Shown here piece after piece: positions 17,262 to 27,272 of a DNA stretch of 64,000 nucleotides. The stretch's first letter is position 1, and each line of letters starts with the position of its first letter. The stretch is from positions 62,001-126,000 of the forward strand of contig PGCN01000016.1 in NCBI GenBank assembly GCA_002786385.1, in the 5' to 3' direction. The notes beneath the pieces were generated by a model. The model searched no databases. It was not told the DNA's origin and worked only from the letters and a program-made list of their open reading frames with translations. The DNA is from Flavobacterium sp. FEMGT703F (GTDB lineage: Bacteria; Bacteroidota; Bacteroidia; Flavobacteriales; Flavobacteriaceae). Both the position numbers and the translations under genes were made by a program.

Positions 17262-19136
17262 ATGAAAACAAAAATTTTACTGCTGATGGCTGTGGGTTGT
17301 ACGTTGAATGCAACTGTAGCACAAAACAATAAAAATGCGCCAATGATGAAAAAAGTAGAGGCTGTAGAAAAGCCCCAAAAGTATGTAGTGTACCAAGTTT
17401 TTACCCGTTTGTTCGGTAATAAGAAAACCACCAATAAACCTTGGGGCACTATAGAAGAAAACGGCGTTGGGAAATTCAATGATTTTACCGATACCGCTTT
17501 GCAAGAAATTAAAAAATTAGGGGTTACTCATATTTGGTATACCGGAGTGCCACACCACGATGTGATTAGAGATTACACCAAATACGGTATTTCTAATGAT
17601 GATCCCGATGTAGTAAAAGGCCGCGCCGGTTCGCCGTATGCCGTTAAAGATTATTACAACGTAAATCCGGATTTAGCAGTAGACCCGGCCAAACGCTTGG
17701 AAGAGTTTGAAGCCTTAATTTCTCGCACGCACAAACAACGATTGAAAGTCATAATCGATATCGTTCCCAACCACATTGCCCGCAATTACAAAGGATTGAC
17801 CAATCCTAAAGGGGTAAAAGATTTCGGTGCCAACGATGATACTTCGGTAGAATATGCCCGAAACAATAATTTCTATTACATTCCGAATACGCCTTTTGAA
17901 GTGCCTACTTCTCCGGATTATAAACCGCTCAACGGTGAACCGAACCCTCTCAGTGACGGTAAGTTTTCAGAGTTTCCCGCAAAATGGACCGGCAACGGAT
18001 CGCGTATGGCTAAACCGGATATCAACGATTGGTATGAGACAGTAAAAGTCAATTATGGTGTTAGACCTGACGGCACCAAAGACTTCCCGGAATTGCCGGA
18101 CGGATATGACGAAAAGGATTATGCGGCGCATTTCGCTTTTTGGAAAGACAAAGATGTACCGGATTCTTGGAAAAAATTCCGCGATATTGCCTTGTATTGG
18201 ATTGAAAAAGGCGTTGACGGTTTCCGTTATGACATGGCCGAAATGGTGCCGTATGAGTTTTGGAGCTATATGAACTCAAGCATCAAAATGAAAAATCCTA
18301 AAGCCTTTTTGTTGGCTGAAGTTTACAATCCGAAAGAATACCGCAATTACATCAAGTTAGGTAAAATGGATTATTTATACGATAAGGTAGAAACGTATGA
18401 CCATTTGAAAGCGGTGATAAAAGGCAATGCCTTACCCGATGCACTTTCGGATATCCAAAATAATATGTCGGATATCGAACATCATATGCTACACTTTTTA
18501 GACAATCACGATGAACAGCGTTTGGCCAGTCCGGAATTTGCCGGAACACCTGAAAAAGGAAAACCGCTGATGGTAGTTTCGGCTACGATTAGTTCTTCTC
18601 CGACTATGATTTATTTCGGACAAGAAGTAGGCGAGCCCGGCAATGAAGACGCCGGTTTCGGTAAACGTTCCCGAACTTCTATCTTTGATTATATTGGAGT
18701 GCCTCACCACCAACGCTGGATGAACGGTGGTAAATTTGATGGAGGTCAACTATCCAACAACGAAAAAGCCTTGCGAGATTTTTACAGTCGTTTGCTCAAC
18801 TTTACTTTAAACAGTAGCGCCATGTTGGGTAAATTCCAAGAAATTCAATCAGTGAATCGCAAAGAAACCCAAAATTACGATCAGGGATTATATTCTTTCG
18901 TACGTTACAGCGAAGATGAAAAGCTGATTGTTATTGCCAATTTTTCATGGGTAACTTCAAGCCGAATTGACTTAATTGTGCCGGAAGATGTAATATTGGC
19001 TTGGAAATTAACTGATGGCAGTTACACGGTGAAAGACCAATTGTACGGCAGTAGCACAGTACTCAACGTAGTAAACGGTAAAGGAACCATTCATTTGAAT
19101 ATTAAACCGAGTGAGTCGTTTATCTTTAAATTATAA
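17262..19136 (+). CDS. Secreted alpha-amylase-family glycoside hydrolase (GH13)
   Basis: A 624-residue protein; the ATG at 17262 is chosen because it opens on a signal peptide (cleavage near residue 21, TVAQ). The catalytic barrel shows the four GH13 regions: DIVPNH at 166-171, GVDGFRYDMAE from 317 with the nucleophile D324, the acid-base E353 in LLAEVYNP, and FLDNHDEQ with H416-D417. A C-terminal beta domain follows. It cleaves or transfers alpha-glucans, probably in the periplasm or at the surface. There is no SusC/SusD pair or other polysaccharide-utilisation gene nearby, so it acts outside a classical locus. A strong bidirectional terminator follows. Confidence 0.88.
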   Translation: MKTKILLLMAVGCTLNATVAQNNKNAPMMKKVEAVEKPQKYVVYQVFTRLFGNKKTTNKPWGTIEENGVGKFNDFTDTALQEIKKLGVTHIWYTGVPHHDVIRDYTKYGISNDDPDVVKGRAGSPYAVKDYYNVNPDLAVDPAKRLEEFEALISRTHKQRLKVIIDIVPNHIARNYKGLTNPKGVKDFGANDDTSVEYARNNNFYYIPNTPFEVPTSPDYKPLNGEPNPLSDGKFSEFPAKWTGNGSRMAKPDINDWYETVKVNYGVRPDGTKDFPELPDGYDEKDYAAHFAFWKDKDVPDSWKKFRDIALYWIEKGVDGFRYDMAEMVPYEFWSYMNSSIKMKNPKAFLLAEVYNPKEYRNYIKLGKMDYLYDKVETYDHLKAVIKGNALPDALSDIQNNMSDIEHHMLHFLDNHDEQRLASPEFAGTPEKGKPLMVVSATISSSPTMIYFGQEVGEPGNEDAGFGKRSRTSIFDYIGVPHHQRWMNGGKFDGGQLSNNEKALRDFYSRLLNFTLNSSAMLGKFQEIQSVNRKETQNYDQGLYSFVRYSEDEKLIVIANFSWVTSSRIDLIVPEDVILAWKLTDGSYTVKDQLYGSSTVLNVVNGKGTIHLNIKPSESFIFKL

Positions 19137-19140
19137 AAAG

Positions 19141-19180
19141 AAACCCTTTCAGTCCCGAAGCCTCGGGAGAAAGGGTTTTT
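19141..19180. terminator. Bidirectional terminator between the amylase gene and purA
   Basis: An outer 10-bp stem, AAACCCTTTC at 19141-19150 with GAAAGGGTTT at 19169-19178, encloses an inner 6-bp stem, TCCCGA with TCGGGA around the loop AGCC. A T run follows on the plus strand and an A run precedes it, so it can serve both convergent genes. Confidence 0.85.
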
Positions 19181-19183
19181 TAT

Positions 19184-20485
<1,302 letters not shown>

Positions 20486-20692
20486 TTAGTTTTTATTTTT
20501 CGGGAGGAAATCCCATTGTAAGAAATGATTCAGTACACCTAGAACCACAGCAGTAGTAAAACTTACTGCTAAGGTTTTCAAAAAGAAAGCCGTTGTAAAA
20601 TCGCCCAAGAATAGCTGAAAAACCACTTTGTAAACGGTTGAGAATACGAATACAGTTATAAAGGTGATTTTAAAGAAATTTCGTTGCGGCAT
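20486..20692 (-). CDS. Small membrane protein between fur and purA
   Basis: A 68-residue protein with two predicted membrane helices (about 8-28 and 34-55), a basic N-terminus and the C-terminal tail DFLPKNKN. It lies 9 bp downstream of fur and 30 bp upstream of purA on the same strand. No family recognised; its small size keeps confidence moderate. Confidence 0.5.
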   Translation of the reverse strand: MPQRNFFKITFITVFVFSTVYKVVFQLFLGDFTTAFFLKTLAVSFTTAVVLGVLNHFLQWDFLPKNKN

Positions 20693-20701
20693 TATTGGTA
20701 T

Positions 20702-21154
20702 TTAGGATTTTTTAGTAGCGTAAAAATACAACGAGTGGTTGTGGATGTCTATCCCGAAAATATCTTCGATAGTTTGCTTGATGGTTTGAATTCTTGGGTC
20801 GCAAAACTCAATTACCTCGCCTGTATCGGTCATGATTACGTGGTCGTGTTGTTTGTCGAAATACGATTTCTCGTAATGCGCTTGGTTTTGTCCAAATTGG
20901 TGTTTGCGCACCAAACCACAATCCAACAAAAGTTCAATCGTGTTGTATAAGGTTGCCCTTGAAACACGGTAGTTTTTGTTTTTCATTTTGATGTACAAAT
21001 TTTCGATATCAAAATGTTCTTCGCTATCGTAAATCTCCTGAAGAATCGCATAGCGCTCAGGGGTTTTACGGTGTCCGTTATTTTCCAAGTAGAGCGTAAA
21101 AACGTTTTTTACGGTTTCTTGATTTTTTAGATTATCGGATGCAATTTGTGTCAT
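20702..21154 (-). CDS. fur: Fur-family metal-responsive repressor
   Basis: A 150-residue winged-helix regulator of the Fur family, which represses metal-uptake or peroxide genes when metal is bound. The DNA-binding helix is around [18 protein letters not shown] (63-80), and the metal-site HDH lies at 103-105. The usual structural-zinc CxxC after HDH is replaced by VIMTDTG, leaving only C118 nearby, so the zinc-binding mode differs from classical Fur. The target metal cannot be read. Its promoter ends right at the start codon. Confidence 0.85.
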   Translation of the reverse strand: MTQIASDNLKNQETVKNVFTLYLENNGHRKTPERYAILQEIYDSEEHFDIENLYIKMKNKNYRVSRATLYNTIELLLDCGLVRKHQFGQNQAHYEKSYFDKQHDHVIMTDTGEVIEFCDPRIQTIKQTIEDIFGIDIHNHSLYFYATKKS

Positions 21155-21158
21155 GCCG

Positions 21159-21190
21159 CAAAGGTAATTTTTTTTGTTTAAGGTTTCAAA
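21159..21190 (-). promoter_or_regulatory. Promoter of fur, giving a near-leaderless transcript
   Basis: On the minus strand, TTTG (plus-strand 21187-21190), 20 nt, then TACCTTTG (21159-21166) match the Bacteroidota consensus. The -7 box ends only 5 nt before the fur ATG, so the transcript should start at or next to it. The -33 element lies in a 14-nt tandem repeat. Confidence 0.65.
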
Positions 21191-21228
21191 GTTTCGAGTT
21201 CAAAGTTTCGAGTTCAAAGTTTCAAAAC
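21187..21228. repeat. 14-nt tandem repeat upstream of fur
   Basis: CAAAGTTTCGAGTT occurs at 21187-21200 and 21201-21214, and a third, partly matching copy starts at 21215. It fills the spacer between fur and the (p)ppGpp-synthase gene. Confidence 0.7.
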
Positions 21229-21235
21229 TTCTAAC

Positions 21236-23455
21236 TCAATTCGTATATACCCTGGTTACTTTGTCTACACCATCAATCTTCTTGATATTGTCTATCAGTT
21301 TTTTAAGTATGTTGTTGTTTTGAACAATTACTGAAACTTGCCCGTTAAAAATACCGGCTTCACCACTCAACGAGATGCTTTGGATGTTCACGTGCATATT
21401 GTTCGAGATTACTTTGGTCAGCTCGTTAGTCAATCCCAAACTGTCCATACCGGTAATTTTGAGTGTGGCTTTAAATTCCTGTTGGGTCGAATCAATCCAT
21501 TTGGCCGGCATGATGCGATAAGCGTAATTGGATTGCAGTGTAATGGCATTTGGACAATCTTTTTTGTGGACTTTGATGCCTTCGTTGATCGTAATAAAAC
21601 CGAAAACTTCATCGCCCGGAATAGGATTGCAACAGCTGGCCAATTTATAATCGAGCTTGTCTTGCTCTGTACCAAAAACCAATAAATCATAGTTTTTACT
21701 CAACTCTTGTTTATTGATGTCATCCGGATTAGAGCTCGGCGAACGTTTGATTTTACTCTTGAAGAAGTTCATCAAACTGTTGCTCTTTTGTGCAGCGAAA
21801 TCTTTTAGCTGTTGGTTCTCAATCGATCCGATACCCACGCGGTAAAACAAATCCAAGCTGGTTTTGAGTTTGAAAAAATTAACCAATTCGTTTACCACGT
21901 TTTCATTCAAAGTAATCTTCAAATGTTTCAGTTTACGAGTCAGCAATTCTTTTCCGTCTTCGGCAATTTTCTTGGTATTTTCGTTGAGTACGTTTCGTAT
22001 TTTGTTTTTGGCGCGAGAAGTTGTTACATAATCCAACCAGTTAATCGTTGGCTTTTGATGAACCGAAGTGATTACTTCGATTTGATCACCGCTTTTGAGT
22101 TCATGATTCAGCGGAACTAATTTTCCGTTCACACGTGTTCCTCGGGTTTTGATGCCGATTTCCGAGTGGATGCTGAAGGCAAAATCTAAGGAAGTCGCGC
22201 CTTTCGGTAACGATTTGATTTCTCCTTTTGGGGTAAAGACGAAGATTTCTTTGGCGTACAAATTCATTTTGAAATCTTCCACAAAATCCACCGCGTTGGT
22301 TTCCGAACTTTCCAAAGCTTCTTTGAGCAGGTTTAACCAAACGTCCAAGCCGCTTTCTTCTGTAGCGCCTTGTTTGTATTTGTAGTGCGCTGCATACCCT
22401 TTCTCGGCAATTTCGTCCATGCGCTCGCTGCGTACCTGAATTTCCACCCAACGGCCTTTCGGTCCCATAACGGTAATGTGCAAAGCTTCGTAACCGGTGG
22501 ATTTAGGTTGGGAAATCCAATCGCGCAAACGACTCGGACTTGGACGATAATGATCGGTTACGATGGAATAAATCTTCCAAGCCAAGAACTTCTCGTCGTG
22601 TAAATTGGATTTATAAATGATGCGCAACGCAAACTTGTCGTATACTTCATCAAAAGTCACATTTTGAGCCGCCATTTTTCTGCGGATGGAGTAGATGGAT
22701 TTTGGTCGACCTTTAATTGTGTATTCAATGCCTTCTTCGTTGAGTGATTTTTTCAACACATCCGATATCGTAGCGATGTAAGCGTCTTGTTCTTCTTTAG
22801 TTTCTTTGATTTTGCTGACAATATCACGGTAGACTTCCGGTTCGGTGTATTTTAAACCCAAATCTTCCAGTTTGGTTTTGATGTTGTACAATCCCAATCG
22901 ATGGGCGAGTGGCGCATAAATATAAAGTGTTTCCGAAGCAATTTTGACTTGTTTGTATTCCGGCATGGAATCCATAGTCTGCATATTGTGCAAGCGATCA
23001 GCAATCTTGATTAAAATTACCCGAACGTCATCGTTTAAAGTCAACAACATTTTGCGGAAGTTTTCCGCTTGCATCGAAATGTTCATGTCTTTTTTTACCT
23101 GCGCTATTTTGGTCAATCCTTCCACCAAGTGTGCAATTTTCGGATTGAACATACGCTCGATGTCTTCGATAGTCACGTCGGTATCTTCTACCACGTCATG
23201 CATTAAGGCTGCTGCTATGCTGCTGGCACCCAAACCAATTTCGGAGGCTACAATTTTAGCCACGCCAATCGGATGGAAAATATAGGCTTCACCGGATTTG
23301 CGGCGTTGGTCTTTGTGGGCATCTACTGCCACGTCAAAAGCTTTGCGAATCAGCTTTTTATCAGCATCCGTCAGTGTTTGGTAACTGATGCGGAGCAATT
23401 CTTTGTATTCACGGGCAATTGCCTTGTTTTCTTCTTCTAAATCAATCTCAATCAT
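21236..23455 (-). CDS. spoT: Bifunctional (p)ppGpp synthetase/hydrolase (Rel/SpoT)
   Basis: A 739-residue alarmone enzyme. The N-terminal hydrolase domain keeps the HD residues 86-87 in LMHDVVEDTD, with H61 in the HPIG motif. The synthetase domain follows, with YDKFALRII and TGYEALHITVMG. A TGS domain (VFTPKGEIKSLPKGAT) and a C-terminal ACT domain complete the Rel/Spo layout. It makes and degrades (p)ppGpp in the stringent response. The intact HD motif suggests that hydrolysis is active. The gene is monocistronic or follows the serine hydrolase; no strong promoter is seen. Confidence 0.93.
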   Translation of the reverse strand: MIEIDLEEENKAIAREYKELLRISYQTLTDADKKLIRKAFDVAVDAHKDQRRKSGEAYIFHPIGVAKIVASEIGLGASSIAAALMHDVVEDTDVTIEDIERMFNPKIAHLVEGLTKIAQVKKDMNISMQAENFRKMLLTLNDDVRVILIKIADRLHNMQTMDSMPEYKQVKIASETLYIYAPLAHRLGLYNIKTKLEDLGLKYTEPEVYRDIVSKIKETKEEQDAYIATISDVLKKSLNEEGIEYTIKGRPKSIYSIRRKMAAQNVTFDEVYDKFALRIIYKSNLHDEKFLAWKIYSIVTDHYRPSPSRLRDWISQPKSTGYEALHITVMGPKGRWVEIQVRSERMDEIAEKGYAAHYKYKQGATEESGLDVWLNLLKEALESSETNAVDFVEDFKMNLYAKEIFVFTPKGEIKSLPKGATSLDFAFSIHSEIGIKTRGTRVNGKLVPLNHELKSGDQIEVITSVHQKPTINWLDYVTTSRAKNKIRNVLNENTKKIAEDGKELLTRKLKHLKITLNENVVNELVNFFKLKTSLDLFYRVGIGSIENQQLKDFAAQKSNSLMNFFKSKIKRSPSSNPDDINKQELSKNYDLLVFGTEQDKLDYKLASCCNPIPGDEVFGFITINEGIKVHKKDCPNAITLQSNYAYRIMPAKWIDSTQQEFKATLKITGMDSLGLTNELTKVISNNMHVNIQSISLSGEAGIFNGQVSVIVQNNNILKKLIDNIKKIDGVDKVTRVYTN

Positions 23456-23541
23456 AGCCTTGTCTTCAATTCACTAAAATAGGAATAAATGATGAAAATT
23501 CCAAGCACTAAAATCTTGAAAATTTAACATCCAATCAGACA

Positions 23542-25083
23542 CTATTTTACCCTGTGAAAATCCAAATCGTGAAAGTCATAACTGAAATCCGTCATAGGCG
23601 AAATGGCTTTCATTTTGAAGTGATTGATTGTGCCATCGGCATCCAAATCGAAGAAAATGTGTGCATCGGCATTAAAACTTCTCACGTTCCATTTCACCAC
23701 AAAACTGCGGTCTTTTTGCCAGAAGATTTCGCCCACCAATCGTTTAGAACGTTTGGAGGCAAAATACCATTTGCCTTTTTGCTCGTAAATCGTCACTTCT
23801 CCAAACCAATTGTCTTTGAAAGTTCCGGTGTATTGGCTAAAATCGATTTTGGTTTTTGCTTTCAAATTCTGATTGACTTCGGCCCAAACTTCATCGGTTA
23901 CTTTATCAGCGTTGTCTTCTTTGGCTCGTCGTTCCTGCCCGAAATACGCCAAATGATCAAACTTCGGCAAGCCCAAATAACTGTCTTTTATGGTATTCGA
24001 AATCACAGTAAAGGCCGCACCGTTTTGTTGGTTGGTCAATACGATGATGCCCAATTTTACATCCGGAATCATGATGGTTTGTGTTACAATGCCATCCAAA
24101 CCGCCGGTGTGCGACACTTGCAAATGGCCGTTGATGTCTTCTAAGCGCCAGCCCAAACCGTAACTGCGAAAATTAGAACTGTACGGATGCGGATTGTTCA
24201 TGGGTAAGATGGTTTGCGGCGTCCACATTTCTTTCCACTGTTTTTCGGAGAATAGTTGTTGATTTTCGCCATATTTTCCGTGGTTCATTTGTACAATCAA
24301 CCAATGGCTCAAGTCGTTTACCGAAGCATACAATCCGGCCGCTGCATCAAAAATCGGATTGGTGTAACGCGGTACAATTTCGAGCTTTCCGTTGGTTGGT
24401 ACATGCGGTACGACTACATTGGTGGTGTCTTTTAGTCTTCTCCATGAAGCAGCACTTTTAGTCATGCCGATAGGTTTCATCAAGCGTTCTTCCACAAAAT
24501 CACACCAAGATTTTCCGGAGACTTTTTCAATCACTTCACCGGCAATCACGTACAACAAATTGTCGTAATCATATTGGGTTCTAAAACCGGAAACCGGTTT
24601 CAAATATTGAATATTTCTCACGATGTCTTTGGGCGTAAAATCATGTCCGTCGGGCCAAATCATCAAATCGCCGGCGCCTAATCCGAGTCCGCTTTTGTGC
24701 GTCAGTAAATCGCGGATGGTGAATTCCTCCGTCACATAATCGTTGTACATTTTGAACTCCGGCAAGTATTTTTTGACTTTATCATCCCAATTGATTTTGC
24801 CTTCATCAACCAAAATCGCTAAAGCCGAAGCGGTAAAAGCCTTGCTGTTGGAAGCAATTCCAACCAACGTATTGGCGTCCATTTTTTGTTGCGTTTTGAT
24901 GTTGGCAACACCGTAACCTTTAGCTAAAACCAATTTGCCGTCTTTGACAATGCCAACTGCAATGCCGGGCACGTTAAAGGTTTTTAAGGTGTTTTCAACC
25001 AAAACATCTACTTCTTTTTCTGTAATTTGAGCATTTAATGAGAAGCTAGCCAATAGGACTAGCCAAAATAATTTAAAATTCAT
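23542..25083 (-). CDS. Serine hydrolase of the class C beta-lactamase / DD-peptidase fold
   Basis: A 513-residue exported protein with signal peptide 1-19 (ends LNAQ). The penicillin-binding fold (about 25-390) shows SNSK (S78-x-x-K81) as the nucleophile motif, a YDN motif in TQYDYDNLLYV, and HTGG in VSHTGGLDG. A C-terminal beta-rich domain of about 110 residues follows (YTGTFKDNWFGEVTIY), as in many esterase or peptidase members. Substrate unknown; antibiotic resistance is not implied. It is 16 bp downstream of the SpoU-type methyltransferase gene. Confidence 0.83.
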   Translation of the reverse strand: MNFKLFWLVLLASFSLNAQITEKEVDVLVENTLKTFNVPGIAVGIVKDGKLVLAKGYGVANIKTQQKMDANTLVGIASNSKAFTASALAILVDEGKINWDDKVKKYLPEFKMYNDYVTEEFTIRDLLTHKSGLGLGAGDLMIWPDGHDFTPKDIVRNIQYLKPVSGFRTQYDYDNLLYVIAGEVIEKVSGKSWCDFVEERLMKPIGMTKSAASWRRLKDTTNVVVPHVPTNGKLEIVPRYTNPIFDAAAGLYASVNDLSHWLIVQMNHGKYGENQQLFSEKQWKEMWTPQTILPMNNPHPYSSNFRSYGLGWRLEDINGHLQVSHTGGLDGIVTQTIMIPDVKLGIIVLTNQQNGAAFTVISNTIKDSYLGLPKFDHLAYFGQERRAKEDNADKVTDEVWAEVNQNLKAKTKIDFSQYTGTFKDNWFGEVTIYEQKGKWYFASKRSKRLVGEIFWQKDRSFVVKWNVRSFNADAHIFFDLDADGTINHFKMKAISPMTDFSYDFHDLDFHRVK

Positions 25084-25099
25084 AATTCATAATTTATAA

Positions 25100-25891
25100 T
25101 TACACAAATCCTCTTTGGCGTTTGGCTTCAAAAATCAAAATGGCGGCAGCTACCGAAACATTCATGCTGTCGATGGCGCCTTGCATTGGGATAATGATAT
25201 TTTGAGTGGCTTGGTCACGCCAAGGTTGTGTCAAACCGGTGGCTTCTGTGCCTACGACCAAAGCGGTAGGAGTAGTGTAGTTTTGGGTATGATATGCCGT
25301 CGAATTCTGCAGCGTTGCACTGTAAAAATGGATGTGGTTTTTTTGTAAAAAGGATATCGCTTCTTCAGTACTTGCTGTGGCAATTTGATTAGTAAACAAA
25401 CAGCCAACGCTGGATCGAACGATATTTGGGTTGTACAAATCGGTTTTGGGGTTGGCAATGATCACGGCGTCGACTTTAGCCGCATCGCAAGTGCGTAACA
25501 TGGCGCCAATATTTCCGGGTTTTTCTATGGCTTCCATCACTACGATGAGCGGATTTTCGGGTAACTTCAAATCTGCTAAACCCAGCGATTTGGTTTGAGC
25601 TACAGCTATGATGCCTTCAGTGGTATCGCGATACGCTAATTTTTGGTAGACTTCTTTCGAAATTTCGATGAGTTCTATCGAATTAGGAATTCGTTTTCTG
25701 ATTTCGGTTTCGGAAACCAATTCGGGTAAAAAGAGTATGGTTTCGAAAGTGTAATTTCCTTTAATAGCCAGCTCCATTTCGCGCAGTCCTTCAATCAGAA
25801 AGGTACCGGATTGCTTTCGGGCTTTGGCTTTTTCCTGCAAAAGCACCAAAGATTTGATAAACGGATTTTGAGCGCTACTGATTTGTTTCAT
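25100..25891 (-). CDS. TrmH/SpoU-family RNA 2'-O-methyltransferase
   Basis: A 263-residue SPOUT methyltransferase. An N-terminal L30e-like RNA-binding domain (1-95) precedes the knot domain. Motif 1 is PGNIGAMLRTCDAAKVDAV, motif 2 is VVGTEATGL, and motif 3 is IIPMQGAIDSMNVSVAAAI. The RNA target (tRNA or rRNA) is not resolved by the sequence. It is 20 bp downstream of the DUF58 gene, so it could be transcribed with the MoxR block. Confidence 0.85.
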   Translation of the reverse strand: MKQISSAQNPFIKSLVLLQEKAKARKQSGTFLIEGLREMELAIKGNYTFETILFLPELVSETEIRKRIPNSIELIEISKEVYQKLAYRDTTEGIIAVAQTKSLGLADLKLPENPLIVVMEAIEKPGNIGAMLRTCDAAKVDAVIIANPKTDLYNPNIVRSSVGCLFTNQIATASTEEAISFLQKNHIHFYSATLQNSTAYHTQNYTTPTALVVGTEATGLTQPWRDQATQNIIIPMQGAIDSMNVSVAAAILIFEAKRQRGFV

Positions 25892-25911
25892 GCCGTAAAA
25901 GTACTCACTTT

Positions 25912-27246
25912 TTATAAAATGCCGCGCGCCTTAATTTCAAGGTATTTGTTGATGGTATCTAACGTAAGATTTTCCGGCTGGGTTAACACCGAGTGGATGC
26001 CGTATTTTTTGAGTTCGGTCACGATGAGTTTTTTCTCGAAGATGAATTTTTCGGCGATGACTTTATCGTAAACATCTTGAATGGTATCGGCTTTTTTGTT
26101 GGTGATTTGATACAATTCGGTGTTTTGGAAAAAGACGACTACCAACAAATGACTTTTAGCTATTCCTTTTAAATAAGGTAGTTGTCGGTACAAACCATCC
26201 ATCGTTTCGAAGTTGGTGTACAAGATAATCAAACTACGTTGGTTGATGTTTTTCTTGATGTCGGCATACAAACGCGAGTAATCGCTTTCGAAATAATCGG
26301 TTTTAACGTTGTATAAATTCTCCAGAATTTTTTGCATTTGTGACGTACGCTTTTCGGCTACTACGCGGTTTTCGACTTTTTTAGAGAACGAAAACATTCC
26401 GGCTTTGTCTTGCTTTTTTAAGATGACATTTGATAAAACCAAAGTCGCGTTAATGGCATAATCCAGCAAACTCATTCCGTTGAAAGGCATTTTCATCACA
26501 CGACCTTTGTCAATGGCCATGTAAATGTTTTGCGATTTTTCGTCTTGAAATTGGTTCACCATCAAGCTGTTTTTCTTGGCTGTGGCTTTCCAGTTCAAGG
26601 TACGAATATCGTCACCTGGAACGTATTCTTTGATTTGCTCAAACTCCATCGTATGTCCAATCCGACGGATTTTTTTAACACCGTATTGGAATAAATTGTT
26701 CGAGAAAGCAATCAAATCATATTTGCGCAATTGGATATACGACGGATATGTCGGCACCATTTGGTCTTTGTCGAAACGGTATCGTTTGGAAACCAATTGC
26801 AAAGGTGAAGTCACGTAAACGTTCAAGTTGCCAAAGTGGTATTCACCCCGTTCTGTTGGTCGTAAATAGTATTGCACTTCGTCTTGTGCTGCGTTTTTTA
26901 TCTTTCGCTTGATTTCAAAATTTCTGACTTGAAACTGAAACGGAATCTCGTCGATAATTTTGGTTTGAATGGCAAAAGTGTAGAAGTTTTTAACCGTTAC
27001 TACAATCGGATTCTCATCGCCGTTGGAGAGTTTCTCAGGTGTGGTTCGATGTGCTTCGATGCCTTTTTTATTGCTGAAAAGAATCAAAATATCGATTACC
27101 AAAAAGACCAATAGAATGAAGAGCAAATACCAAGTTGCGTTATACAAAGCCGGAAAAACAAAGGCCATACCAAACAGTGCTACTATGCCGATAAGCAAGT
27201 AGAAAAAGAAATTGTTGAGGTATAGCTGTTTGATAAAGTTCATCAT
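25912..27246 (-). CDS. DUF58 / von Willebrand A-like protein
   Basis: A 444-residue protein. Two adjacent ATGs (27246, 27243) are better starts than a TTG at 27267. Residues about 8-55 hold two membrane helices. A cytosolic region carries the DUF58 signature DDIRTLNWKATAKKNSLMV, followed by a VWA-like metal-site region (YMAIDKGRVM). DUF58 proteins pair with MoxR ATPases in many bacteria, probably as chaperones or assembly factors. Here it follows MoxR after 26 bp. Confidence 0.83.
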   Translation of the reverse strand: MMNFIKQLYLNNFFFYLLIGIVALFGMAFVFPALYNATWYLLFILLVFLVIDILILFSNKKGIEAHRTTPEKLSNGDENPIVVTVKNFYTFAIQTKIIDEIPFQFQVRNFEIKRKIKNAAQDEVQYYLRPTERGEYHFGNLNVYVTSPLQLVSKRYRFDKDQMVPTYPSYIQLRKYDLIAFSNNLFQYGVKKIRRIGHTMEFEQIKEYVPGDDIRTLNWKATAKKNSLMVNQFQDEKSQNIYMAIDKGRVMKMPFNGMSLLDYAINATLVLSNVILKKQDKAGMFSFSKKVENRVVAEKRTSQMQKILENLYNVKTDYFESDYSRLYADIKKNINQRSLIILYTNFETMDGLYRQLPYLKGIAKSHLLVVVFFQNTELYQITNKKADTIQDVYDKVIAEKFIFEKKLIVTELKKYGIHSVLTQPENLTLDTINKYLEIKARGIL

Positions 27247-27272
27247 AATGTTCCGTTTTGTCGGCAACCGAT

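Noticed and set aside
23554-24144. 196-codon open frame antisense to the serine hydrolase gene
   Set aside because: It overlaps a well-supported hydrolase with intact motifs and has no family signature.
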